Assembly: GCA_034440635.1 (NCBI GenBank)
Contig: JAOTON010001678.1
Coordinates: 496,001 to 560,000 of the forward strand
Reading direction: 5' to 3'
Source of the DNA: Lepas anatifera
Taxonomy: Eukaryota; Arthropoda; Thecostraca; Lepadidae
Length of the DNA stretch: 64,000 bases
A program made the translations under genes and the position numbers. Every line of letters begins with the position of its first letter. The stretch's first letter is position 1. This document shows positions 1 to 10,960 of this stretch, piece by piece. Below the pieces are notes generated by a model. The model saw nothing but the letters and a program-made list of their open reading frames with translations, was not told the DNA's origin and made no database searches.

Positions 1-379
1 CAATATGGTGCCTCTTGAGCTGATCAGGTGCCCCTGAGCTGGTTATTGATGTATCCTAAGATGATCTGGTGCCCCCTGAGCTGGTCTGGTGCACCCTGCG
101 CTGATCTTGTGTTCTCTGAGCTGATCTATGCCCCTGCTTTGGTCTGGGGGCTAGGAGCTGATCTGGGCTCCCGGGCTGATCAATCTGGTTCTCCCTGAGC
201 AGATATGTTTCGCCCTGAGCTAAACTAATAACTTTGAGTCGATCTGGTGCCTCCTGAGCCAACATTTTCCCTTCTGAGCCCATCTCATGCCGTCTGAGCT
301 CGCCTAGTGCCCCCTGAGCTAGTTTCATGCCCCTAAGCCAATCTGGAGCCTTTCAAGCTGATCTGGGCTGCCTGAGTTG
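1..379. repeat. Degenerate ~20-bp minisatellite, left block
   Basis: The block is built from variants of a unit like GATCTGGTGCCCCCTGAGCT, with CTGAGCTGAT and TGGTGCCCC recurring throughout. The same array resumes at about 5530 on the far side of the 381-5518 element. Bases 121-217 resemble 5726-5812 as a longer block (both contain CCCCTGCT..TGGTCTGGGG.CTAGGAGCT), so there is a higher-order repeat of roughly 100 bp. The ORFs across it are shadows of the repeat. Confidence 0.85.
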
Positions 380-2053
380 ATAAACCCTTGCCCCGGTGGC
401 GGGTACGAGCCACCTTCGCCCTGGTGGGGGAGGGGGGCTAAAAAGACCCCCACGATCTCAAAAACTAAGAGAGCTAGAAAAAAGCGCAAAACGGCAATCG
501 AAAGCTCTTAAAAAATGATATCGAAAATATTTCAGTCATTTTTCTTGTCAGGTCAATATTAAGGTCACCAGAGGTCAAAATAGGACAAAATCTCTTATAT
601 GAGGTGTAGTAAGAAAACCTCATATATCTCAGAAACTATGATAGCTAGAAACATTTTTTAACACCATTCGAAAGCTCTTGAGTTGCTCTTTCATTACAGT
701 GGCATTCATTTTCGTGTCAGGTCAAAGCCTAGGGAGCTACAGGTCACTGAATATTGGGCATATTCTTGGGAATGTCCATAGCCACCCATGCATAAGGGCG
801 TTTCCTTTTTCGCTAATAACTTCCAAACCAAACAAGATGCAGCCATAGTTGATGCACCATTGCAATTCTCTCGTCAATACGAATCGAATGATATATAATA
901 TTGCTATGCCAGGTCAAATTTAAGAATTTGACCTGACCCAGGTCAATGGTCTGACCCAACTTGACCTGGTATAGTCATGATGTATATCATTTGACTTGCA
1001 GTGACTATACAAACACTTTGGTGACAAAATAAAAGTTCTATCTTAGTTTATTCTAAATTTATAGAGTAAAACACCAAAAATGCTTATTTGACCTAAAGTG
1101 ACCTATTAAAGGTCACAAGTCAAAATTTTTGGCATAAACTTCAGAAATGGGCTAAGATCAAATCGTAACCGATGTTTGAAGTTGATTCCATCCATACTTA
1201 CGGAGAAAAGCTCATTTCGTGATTTTCCCCATGTATTTACAATGGGGAGGTCATGCTCTGCACATGACCTTAGGTCACCAATATAAAAAATCCCGGAAAA
1301 AAATGTTGTAGCTCTTGGTGGGCCCAATATGTGGTATAAGTTTGAACTTGATCGATTAACCCTCCTTTTAGTTATGCAGTCCTAAACATTTTTTGAGGTG
1401 AGCTCACTTCACCTGGCCTGGTGACCTGACCTGATATGACCTTGGGCTAAAATTTTCAGGAAAGATGTAAAAATGATGAAGAAACAGCCAGAGGTCAAGA
1501 ATATCGCCAACTCGCCCACGCTCGTGGGTAGCCAAATGAAGTTCAAGGAACAGAACTTAGGTAGCCAATCACGGAGAATTGACAGATATCAAGATTTGCA
1601 CTTACCAGCGCAAAACAATTATTTCCACGATCTTACCGCCACATAAAAAGAACGATTCATAACATGGCAGTGCTACCTTGACTTATTTTAGGTACTATTA
1701 TAACTATTAGTGACAGACGATACAAATTAGTGACAAATAATGTATCCTTACTCAATCAAGTTATTTCACAGCTAAGTTAGAGATGGGTAGGTAACCACAT
1801 CGGCAATGAAATTGACCCATAAAAAGCTATGAGAAAAAGGTAATCTAAATTGCGATGGCATGAAATAGTGATATTCATTCCTTTTCCAAATTTGACAATT
1901 TATTTTAAACAAAAAGAGAAAATTTTTAAGTCTATATCAGGATTCATAGTGAAATTACTCAGCATAAGATAGTAACTCTACTGCTTACTTTGTACTTGAG
2001 GACTCGTTTCATGGAATTAGAGATGGTCTGGTAGCCAGGCCATTTGCTCCCTG

Positions 2054-3955
2054 GTGGTCACCGAACGCGAAGTACTACATGAATTAAATAAGTTACAGCC
2101 CCATAAATCAACCGGTCCCGACGAGATCCCAACTAAACTATTAAAACTTACCGCAATCCTCATAGCTGACCCACTTACGAAGCTTTTCAACAAATCTCTT
2201 CAACTCGGTATTTTCCCGTCAGCATGGAAACTCGCCAATGTAAAACCTATTTTCAAAAATAAGGGGTCCCCATCCGACATTTCTTGCTATAGACCGATCA
2301 GCCTTCTATGCTGCCTATCTAAAGTTTTTGAAAAAGTTGTCTTCCGAAAAATATACAAACACTTGTCAGAAAATAGCCTCCTTACTGACAGACAAAGTGG
2401 ATACCGTCCAGGACACAGTACGCACATGCAAGTATTTTATTTGACACACAAACTAAACGAGTCATTAGATGAGGGACGAGACTTCACTGCAGTGTACCTT
2501 GACATCTCGCGCTACTTCGACAAAAATTGGCACAGAGGACTTTTAGAAAAATGCAAACGTGAATTCGGACTGACTGCGGCTTTAGACTGGCTCACATCTT
2601 ATCTCACGGACAGAAGACAACGTGTTAGCTTGCAAAATTCCACTTCGTCTACACTCTCACTAAATGCAGGCTGTCCTCAGGGATCTGTTCTTGGCCCCCT
2701 CCTCGCCCTCCTCTACTTAAACTCCCTGACAAAACAAACGACCCACGACATACTTTGCTTCGCCGACGACACATCCTTGTATGCGGCTCATTCTACCGAA
2801 ACATTCATCGCCACCCAAACCACACTTCAGGCAGACCTAGACAAAATATATAGTTACGGAAATAAATGGTTTATTACTTTTAATGCACTAAAGACAGTTC
2901 AGCAAACATTTTCTTTAAAAAACAAACCACAAGTCCCAAAACTCACCTTTGGTGGTGAACCAGTACCAGTGGTGGAAAAACACAAACACCTAGGAATTAC
3001 TCTTTCTCATGATTTAAAATTCAAAGAACATATAAATCAAATTATCAAAAAAGTAAATATAACATTAAGCCCAGTCTACCCTCTGGCAAAGTTTCTCCCA
3101 AGAACAATCTTAAATCAAATCTATACGACTTATGTAAGGCCCCACTTTGACTACTGCGACATTATTTATGACGGACACATCACAGCAAACGACAAACTTA
3201 GACTTGAACGACTACAGAATAGAGCCGCCAGACTAGTGACAGGGACTCTCCTACGAACACCAACGGATAAATTGACAAAAGACCTTGGATGGAGCTCACT
3301 TGAAACACGAAGGAAAATCAACAAAATTGTATTTTTCATAATCTTCTAAATAGCCCCTCCGTACCTCAATTTATACGCAACGTCGTTCCCGAAACAAGAG
3401 AAAATCATATGCCCAGAGCCTTAAGACATCCAGAAAGAATAAGAGTACCGCGGCACAGAACACTCGGCTTTAAAAATCCTTTCTTCCGAACGCTATCGAA
3501 CAATGGAACCTATTACCCCAAAATATACGAGATATTGCCTCTAAGAAGAAATTCAAAAACAAAATCAGACATATTTTAGGAACACCTCCTCCTCCTCTCT
3601 ATTACTCTCTGGGCCAAAAAGAAAGAAAACTATATTTTGACTAGATTGAGGGTAGGAATGAGCAAATTAAACGCACACCAGTTTCAAATACAAGCAACCG
3701 ATACTCCCCACTGCGCTTGCGGCCTATACAAAAGAGGATACACCCCACTACTTGCTTAACTGTCAACTATTTAACCACGCGAGAATGGCTATGTTTCAAG
3801 AAATAGATTCTGTAACCGGTATGAACATGAGCAACATAGATAAACAATCAAAACTAAACATCATTCTTCATGGTTCTTTATTAAATAAGTCAAACTCTAG
3901 CAAAGTAACCCCAATCATATTCAAATATATTCATAAAACAAAACGCTTCGATTAA
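2054..3955 (+). pseudogene. 5'-truncated LINE ORF2: reverse transcriptase and C-terminal region
   Basis: A 431-codon open stretch (to 3349) encodes a non-LTR retrotransposon reverse transcriptase. Visible blocks are STGPDEIP near residue 19, YRPISL at 79-84, YLDISRYFD at 148-156 (the usual motif A is LDxSxAFD), GCPQGSVLGP at 206-215 and the catalytic FADD at 236-239. After the stop at about 3349 the homology continues in shifted frames: SFLPNAIEQWN, then LTRLRVGMSKLNAHQFQ, then CACGLYKRG and a C-terminal part (3752-3955) ending in KTKRFD. There is no apurinic endonuclease or ORF1, as expected for 5' truncation during target-primed insertion. GGTAGCCA occurs at 2031 and 4219, close to both ends, and could be a target duplication, but the motif recurs in the host element. 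The type is Jockey/CR1-like. The copy is dead through stops and frameshifts. Confidence 0.85.
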
Positions 3956-5430
3956 CTGCTTCTGACCAGGCCGGGCAGAGGTGGCGCTGCGTGGTCGGCA
4001 CTCGGCGGCTTATGCACTTTGAGTGGTGGCACTGGGTGGTTCCCTCCGTGGTGGTGCGGCATGTCAGGAACCAAACCGTGCGAGCGGCGCCTTGTTTAAG
4101 CATTCGTGCTTTTGCGCCAATCGCGTACCATGTCTTATGTGTTTAAGTGTCAAATATGAAAATACACGTCTGTCTGTCTGTCTGTCTGCCGGCAACGAAA
4201 ATTACGATTAGGGACCACCAGGTAGCCACTTGGATAACCACAAAGTTTTGCGTTTCTGGCGCGCGAGTAGCGAGAATAAAACAGGCAGAAATACTACGTG
4301 TTGAAGCTGCTGTGTGGGTGTGGGCTTGGTGCGGGAATTCGGAGATAATGTCGAGGTGGTTGAAATGATATGAGGCTGTAGATTTTGACCTAAGTCAGAA
4401 TAGGTTTTTTGCCAGTGGTAAATTCACTACCCATTTTTGAATATTATGCCACAGCCAGGGAAACGTAGGACAAAGTGAAGTCTGCCAGATCTCAAAAGCC
4501 TAGGAGAATTGTGTGGTTTTGAGCGTGTCAATTAGAGCACACATTTCAATCAAGTGCATGCGAGCCATGGACCTGCAGAGATAAAGGTTGCAAGTTCTGG
4601 CTTTGCACCTACAAAAATATATGCTGTTTGGTGCCCATGAAGTCAGGTAAACTGCAGGTAGCTTTCTTTGGTGACTACCTAAGTCAGTTTTATCAAATCA
4701 AGCTAAGCAAAATTTTAATGATTCCACAAAAGTTTCCATTGAGCAGGTGAATGTGGTGATACTCATTGATCTACTTAAGTTTTTCTAGGATTTGCTGGAT
4801 GATGGTTGTGGTATTAGGAGGTACTTTTCCTCTGGCGGAGTACCTATATTTGGCTGCAGGCATTGGATATATTTAAATTATATGTATTCCTTAAAAATGT
4901 AAATTAAATGTATCCTTCAAGTAGCTTAAGTCTCAGCATGGTGACTGCTACAGCCAAATGGTGGTTGTCTGCTGTCTTAGCAATGATGATCTAAGCAATG
5001 ATTGATTATAACAAGTAGTTGCAGTAAGGGTACTAGACTCTGACACCACATATTATTTTTACATGTCTTTTGTATTAGGTATTTGATAACATTTTTGACT
5101 GATTAATATGAGCAGCTAATGGACACATGCTTGTATTACAGTGCACACAACTTGTATTCACTGCACATATACTTACCCTTTCACTGTTTGGTACCAGGAG
5201 TATGCTATATGTAATTCATTAGTCTCCAGATCACTGTAAATTTAATTCCTTTTATACTTTCACTTATTGAGAGTAAATTTTACTCACTAAGATATATTTA
5301 CTGGGAGAAATTTAAAGCCTCAGTTCACGCAAAAGTTTATTTTACTTCAGGTAGCCATGTTGGTCGTATCAAGGATATGTGGGTAGCCAACCCGAGATGT
5401 TCTTGACCTCTGGAAACAGCTAGACCAAGT
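3956..5430. other. LINE 3' region, then non-coding element interior
   Basis: The first ~250 bases after the LINE stop are probably its 3' untranslated region; they contain a short (TGTC)n run near 4168-4185. The remainder is AT-rich interior of the TTAA element with scattered GGTAGCCA motifs. I see no coding sequence. Confidence 0.4.
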
Positions 5431-5432
5431 TT

Positions 5433-5451
5433 GGCGGCGCTGCGCGCCGCC
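5433..5451. repeat. GC-rich hairpin near family C terminus
   Basis: GGCGGCGC-TGC-GCGCCGCC is a perfect 8-bp stem with a 3-base loop, about 63 bases inside the TTAA end at 5515. On the reverse strand its context (AAAAAAC-hairpin-AAACTTGG) matches the hairpins in the family B elements at 40081 and 50199. Confidence 0.85.
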
Positions 5452-5529
5452 GTTTTTTGATCACTTCGGAAAAACCCGAGGGGGGTCTAAAAAGACCCCC
5501 CACCCGGGCGAAGGTTAAGTAATTTCCTC

Positions 5530-6150
5530 AGCAGCTCTTGGGCCCCGAGCTGAGTTGTGCCCACTGAGGCTGATGAAGGCCTCTGAGCTGGTATGGGGCT
5601 CCTGGGCTGATTAAATGCCTCCTGACTTGATATAGTACCTCCAAGTTGATCTGTGCCCCGAGCTGATCGGGGACCACTGAGCTGATCCCTGCACTCTCTC
5701 TGAGCTGATATGGTGCTCCCTGAGCTGATCTAGACCCCTGCTCTGGTCTGGGGACTAGGAGCTTATGTGGGCCCCGAGCTGGTCGATCTGGTCCCCCTGA
5801 GCTAATATGGTGCAAGGCCCTATGAGCTTATCTGCGGCCAATTGAGCTAGTCTCATGACCCCCGCCCCCCATCTTTGGAGCCACTGAGCTAGTCTTGTCC
5901 TGGGCCGAGCATGAGCTGCTCTGAGGGGCTCTGATCCACACCAGGGGCCCCTGAGCTGGTCTTGAATAGACAGAGAATAATAACACAAGGCCAACTCCCA
6001 TCACCTCGGGGGTCACGGGGCTAGTCTAATCCCAGGGGGCACAACTGGGGGAATGGGGGGCAACTGCTCTGGAGGACTCTGATCCACACTAGGGGGCCCC
6101 TAAGCTGGTCTTGAATAGATGGGGAATAAGGACACAGTGCAAACTCCCTT
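5530..6150. repeat. Degenerate minisatellite, right block
   Basis: This continues the array of 1-379, with GAGCTGATCTGGTGCCCC-type units. A longer tandem duplication is visible: about 5911-6000 and 6062-6150 share CTGATCCACAC..AGGGG and CTGGTCTTGAATAGA. The short minus-strand ORFs here are repeat shadows. Confidence 0.8.
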
Positions 6151-7290
6151 GTAAAATGGAGCTAACGAGGAATAGGCTTGTGATGCCTAGGCACCCTGGG
6201 CTAGATAAATTACTTATTATACTAGTGGATTCTGGGGAGGGGTGATAAAAGGCATGTGCCCCTGAGCTCAGAGCATAGTCCCCTGAACCAGGATTTCTAC
6301 TAATTAATTTCAATGAATAAATAATTAGTTTTTCACAATTTTAAGCCCTGTCACATCATCCCCATCCAAACAACCAGCATGTTTACTTTTTCTTTACTTC
6401 AACTGGGACCGATCCTTGAAAATATGGAACTTTTAAACGCCTTAAAAAGGTATCTCCCAAATTATTCCGGAACAAAAATTGTATTCATCCAATGCCACTA
6501 TGCTACACCTCCTCCCACGGTCATTGTGGGAGCCGGGGAACTCTGCGTTCAACCAGGGCTCACTCGTCACGACAAAACCAGTGGGCATAACAAATGAATT
6601 TTCGACTCTAATATGTCTTATCTTGCACATAATGACAGATATCACAGGCTCCACCGATTTCTTTGATGTCAAGAACTTGCATGAGTTGGCTGATTTGTCC
6701 GTAAATCTATCCCAGAAAGTCGTTTTCTGGCTATTTTCATGATATTCCGGTGACACTTTTCTTTTTTCTGGTTTTGATTCAGTCTTCCTTCTCCGTCAAT
6801 GCTTGATTTCCATTTTTCTTGGACCAAAGGTACCCAAAAGTTGATATGAACTAAGATATAGTAAGTTTTTTAGGTTAAGTTAAAAGTGACCTTTCTCTCC
6901 CGGGGTGCCCTCAAAGGTGGTGTGCTCTCCCATGCCAAAGCTCTGGCTGCGCCCCTGATCGTGGAAAGGTTTAAAGCTCAGATTGGATTATTTTAAGACG
7001 TAGGTATATTTAGCTTTGGGATGTCGCCTAAAAAGCAAAAACGTTTGGCAAAAGCTGTAGAATACCTGCCCAACATTAAAATAGAATGTTCTCTGTGCTA
7101 TAAAAGGCGCAAAAAAGCGATGAATAATAGATTTGGTGCAATGAAGGGGTGCCGCCCCCAACGCTGCCGCCCCTATGGGGTGCCGCCCCCACCGGCTGAG
7201 CACCCCCAAAGATTTTGGGAAAATTACACCCCTGTGCACAAGCACAGGTGTGTGATACCTATAGGTGATGATACCTATATATGATACTGG
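6151..7290. other. No recognised gene
   Basis: I find no gene here. 7140-7215 is CCGCCCC-rich. 6930-6960 carries a phrase (CTGGCTGCGCCCCTG) of the kind often seen at decayed transposon edges. Short ORFs of 70-104 codons on both strands lack family features. Confidence 0.3.
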
Positions 7291-7299
7291 CCATAGCCA

Positions 7300-8425
7300 G
7301 TTCACCCGCCGACAGTCAGCCCAAGTCCTCAAACATAGCCGAAACATGATCAAATTGCTGTGCCCGAATATTGTTTTTGCGGCATAATTAATGATATTTT
7401 GGAGCCGAGTGTTATTGGTTTGCGTGCCATTGCCGAGCACGGTGATGCAGTATCGGACCCGAGAGATAACCAGAGAGCTGACTATCGGCGAGATGACTCT
7501 GGGAGATAAGCAGTGTCTCGGATGTACACTCAAAATTCAGAAGCATTGACGAGTTAGAGGAGAAATATCAGAGTCCCAGTCAAGGACGCTGTCGAAGGTC
7601 AGGCCGAGATTTTTAACGTTCATGTGGAGAGCAAGAATATGGTTGCGAAATTTGACGGCAAAATCACCAACGTGCTGAATGTTAGGAGCACTTTCTAGAA
7701 GAATGGGTTATGTCTTGTTGGCATTTACCTTTAGCTCATTGCCACTAAACCAGATATCACACAAGCTCATATGTTTTCCATGCGTTGACTGAGTGTCCGA
7801 AAGTCTGACTTTTTGCCGCTAATAAGCATTTAAATGTCATCCGCGTACTGGACCACGATCACATCCTCAGCATACAGGCTCAGGTCGTTAGCAAAGATAC
7901 AGTTAAGCAAAGGGCCGGGACAATAACCTTGGAATACGCCCATGTTGTTAGGAAGACCATAGAAGAAACTTTAGAAACACCCAGATTATCAGCTGGAAGG
8001 CTGACTCCCGGGTGCGGTGCCAACAATATGCAGAGAACCAAGAAATCTGGATTGAATGAGCTTGGTGTTTTGCAAACCAGAGTAGTCAAACACATCAAAG
8101 CACTTACTCAAATCAAGAAGACAGAGAAGGAACACCTCGCCGCGATCGCTAGCAGAAAGGATGTGATCAGTTATGGATACCAGCACGCATCCACATAAGC
8201 GACGAGGGCGAAATCCACGCTGGCTGGGGGCAAGGAGGTGGTTATCGGAAAGATAGGCATAAAGCTGCTGATAAACAGGATTTTGGTGATGGTAGGGATG
8301 ACACTGATAGGACGGAAATCGGAGAGATCATCGAGTGCAGCTTCAGTGGGAGGTCGGCAATGTGAAATGCACTGCGACCGGACCCGGTTCTGGCTCAATT
8401 TTTCCCAATCCGCCGAGATCGGTCG
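7300..8425 (-). pseudogene. Decayed LINE reverse transcriptase
   Basis: Reading leftward on the minus strand, the fragments run in normal RT order: LSDFRPISVIPTITKIL (about 8310-8260), LLDLSKCFDVFDYSGL (motif A, about 8120-8070), MGVFQGYCPGPLLN (usually GVPQGSxLGPLL) and VVQYADD (catalytic box, about 7850-7830). Then comes the tail, with ISPIVSSLVISRVRYCITVLG and LQNIINYAAKTIFG at 7510-7400. Several frameshifts and stops separate these blocks, so the copy is inactive. The type is Jockey/CR1-like. Confidence 0.8.
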
Positions 8426-9289
8426 CGATATCCGAACCGGAACCTAGGCCATGCTTGCGTGACTGAGCCTTTATAAGAGAGCATGAAGGGTTGACCTTGA
8501 AGGGGCCCTCTCAGTCGGGTAGCTTGGGACTGATGTGGTTGGCTTTGAGGCCTTTTATCTCGAATTTACAATACCAAACGCTTTATCTGAGACAGCTTTG
8601 ATGTTAACACGCACAAAAAGCAGGCAAAGTGGTCGGTAACGAGAGCCTACCTCCTGAGCCCAGAGGCTTTTGTTGGGCCAGATTTTTGGGGTGTTCATTT
8701 AATGGAACTGCATCGGTTCTGCCAAAGTTAATAGCTACAAAAAATCGTAATTTAAGCGTGTCCATCATGCCGAAACACAGCTATGATGTGTGTCCTGTAA
8801 ATACATAGGGTTCGAGCAATGTGCAGATGAGCCTTAGTTATCCCTAGGTCGCACTAGAACGCTGATATTTTATCACATTATTATATCTATGAATCTTCAA
8901 ATAACATTCATTATCATTCCGATCACATTTATGGATCAAACTCTGAGGTTTTGTGCAGCTGCACCAACCACCCACCGTCTGTCATTACAAACACCAGTAG
9001 CAGGTCCAGGGAAGAGGAGGGGGCATTCTGACCATGCCTCTCTCCCTCCACAGAGACCAACTTGTACTCTCTTTCAGCCGACTTTGGTAGATTTTCTTCA
9101 AAGACACAAGTTTTTCACGATGCTGTTTGGCTTCGTCCCCGGATTTTTGATCTAGATCTGCCCCTAGCAACCGGCCACCATTATTAGAAATTAAAGGAAC
9201 ATAAAAATTATCAGGGACAATGACGCACGCAACATTAAGGGACTGAGCCCACGTTTGCTGATCTTTTTGGCGCACGCATCGTAAAGGGA
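8426..9289. other. No recognised gene
   Basis: I see no coding or RNA signal. 9000-9060 is a purine/pyrimidine-rich stretch (AGGGAAGAGGAGGGGGC) that may mark an old transposon edge. Confidence 0.3.
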
Positions 9290-9620
9290 CTGAGCAGACG
9301 CGAGCACGTGACCCGAGCCGTGCAACCCCTAGGCTGGCCAACGTTTCCTGTTTTGCTGAAGAAACGAGACATATCGATGGTTAAAAGACTGCTCTCCGAC
9401 GACTCTGGTAGAGCACAGTCGCGATCAGTTGCGCGTCGCTCCGAAGTCTCTAGTCGGAGCACACGCGGGACCGACTGCAATATGCTAAAACTCCCAAGGG
9501 TGCGAACGGAACAAGCCAAACAAAGTTTTCGTTTCAGGCGGCAGAAGCCTGGAACGGTAGGATGAGTGACTGTTAAGCAGATGTATTGCAAGCATTTAGG
9601 AAAGAGGATGGGCCAAGAGT
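9290..9620 (+). pseudogene. LINE reverse transcriptase C-terminal fragment
   Basis: The reading frame includes LGWPTFPVLLKKRD, then SEVSSRSTRGTDCNMLKLPR, then VRTEQAKQSFRFR, and after a frameshift AAEAWNG. This is the usual C-terminal signature of CR1/Jockey-type LINEs (RS..TR......LxLPRxRTE..R.SF.FRAAKAWN). No catalytic region is attached, so it is a 5'-truncated insertion. Confidence 0.7.
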
Positions 9621-9715
9621 GAACTCACTTATTTTAGGAGTGTCATTTGCAACGGTCATGATGTGTTAGTTACTGTTTGGTTTGCGAAGGCGCTTACTCC
9701 TATGTGCGTTTGTGA

Positions 9716-10325
9716 TTGAGGGCTAAAAAACAATCTTATGGAGACCTGAATCTACATCTAACAATGCATCTATCTACATCAAATACATCTATATCTAACA
9801 CCATCAGAAATTATATTGCCCATCATGAATTAGGTACTGCAGAACATTTCAGCACCACAGAGATAAGCTTTTTGCAACAATGTCAGCTATCATTCAAACA
9901 AATTTTAGATTAATTCGAAAAGCTGAACATATAAGTATTCTTCTTCATGGTACTCGTTTACGTAAGAGCCAGGAGGTGCCAGTCGCATCAGCATTTCAAA
10001 CATTTCTAAGGAGCTCCAAGAGATTTTCTGAGTAGTTAATTTGCAGCAGCGGCGGGATTTCTAAAATTTCCAAGATTTGTAAAATTTCTAAAATCTCTAA
10101 AATTGTGTCTGTTGTTGGCGGTGGTCCCTCACCCGGCGGTGACAAATCATGGTCACCAGTACTGATGAATATGTGTGTTGGTGAAAGTGTGTTTGACTTA
10201 GTGTCATGCGTGTGTAGGTGTGCAAGAGAGAGGCGCCAAGATTTAAGCCATCTGGCGTTTGCGCTGATTTCTATTATTTTTCCTCAAACATGTCGTTGGA
10301 CAAATAAATATGATGATGTTGATGA
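9716..10325 (+). pseudogene. LINE C-terminus and 3' tail
   Basis: The stretch ISILLHGTRLRKSQ..FQTFLRSSKRF followed by a stop at about 10036 parallels the C-terminus of the LINE at 2054-3955 (NIILHGSLLNKSN..FKYIHKTKRF), so the two are related. A frameshift near 9912 breaks the ORF. The following ~290 bases are a 3' untranslated region ending in a GATGATGTT-type simple tail at 10310-10332, as in many LINEs. Confidence 0.65.
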
Positions 10326-10741
10326 TGATGCAAGTTTATAGGCAGAGAAGGTAAGCCAGCCCAAAGCACCCGGGGATTCCCCTTGCTGTCCACGCGTCGA
10401 AACAGGCGGGGAAGCAGGGGCAAGACGGTGGACAAATCATTAAGATAGAAACTGGAGCGGAAAGCGTGACACTCTTCTGCAGTATCTGATGGTTTCGCCA
10501 AAGTGAAGACCTGATGCTGGTGCTGGAAGGTTTCGACAAATGGAGAATCAGTTCTAAACTGCATGTACAGCGTCCTAGACCGCATACAATGCGAGGCTGA
10601 TCTATAAAAGGTTATCTGGATGATAGTGAATATTATCTGAGGACATATAGACGATAATGGAAAAATTTCAGAGTTTCAGTGCGGCCTGCAGGCTTTAGCA
10701 GGCCACGCATGCATACAAATAGGAATGTGTAAAAGTACCAC

Positions 10742-10960
10742 CTGAGCTACCACCTCCCCGGTAGCTCAGTTGGTAGAGCGTTGGGCTTCGGTCCACTGCT
10801 CAGAAGCATGCAGTAGCAGTGCATGTCCAGGCTTGGGATCAGTTCCCAAGACGCTTCGGCGCTCAACATTTACCCGACGTAGGTCCGCTGGCAACTGACT
10901 GGTGGCCTGGAACGGGGCGGACGTCCCTGTGATTTGTGGGACCTTCAACTTTGGTTTTTA
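10742..10960 (+). mobile_element. tRNA-derived SINE or tRNA pseudogene
   Basis: A good A box (TAGCTCAGTTGGTAGAGC, 10762-10779) is followed about 75 bases later by a degenerate B box (GGGATCAGTTCCC). The spacing is too long for a plain tRNA and the anticodon arm does not fold cleanly, so this is a tRNA-like head rather than a working tRNA gene. An inverted repeat, CTGAGCTACC (10742-10751) and GGTAGCTCAG (10760-10769), overlaps the A box. The 3' limit is a guess. Confidence 0.5.

Larger units (their letters stand above)
381..5518. mobile_element. TTAA-terminated DNA element (family C), composite
   Basis: The right end reads ..CACCCGGGCGAAGG followed by TTAA at 5515-5518. Reversed, this end matches the left end at about 383-450: both begin AACC, carry a CCTTCGCCC-GGTGGGGG module, and then GGGGG(T/C)CTTTTTAG-type sequence. 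The left TTAA has decayed to ATAA/TAAA. Minisatellite of the same type flanks both sides, so the element inserted into that array. The interior is rich in AGGTCA/TGACCT and repeatedly contains GGTAGCCA (near 1529, 1561, 2031, 4219, 5348, 5390). The LINE fragment at 2054-3955 is nested inside. No transposase is recognisable. TTAA targets are typical of piggyBac and Kolobok elements; the superfamily is inferred, not shown. Confidence 0.6.
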
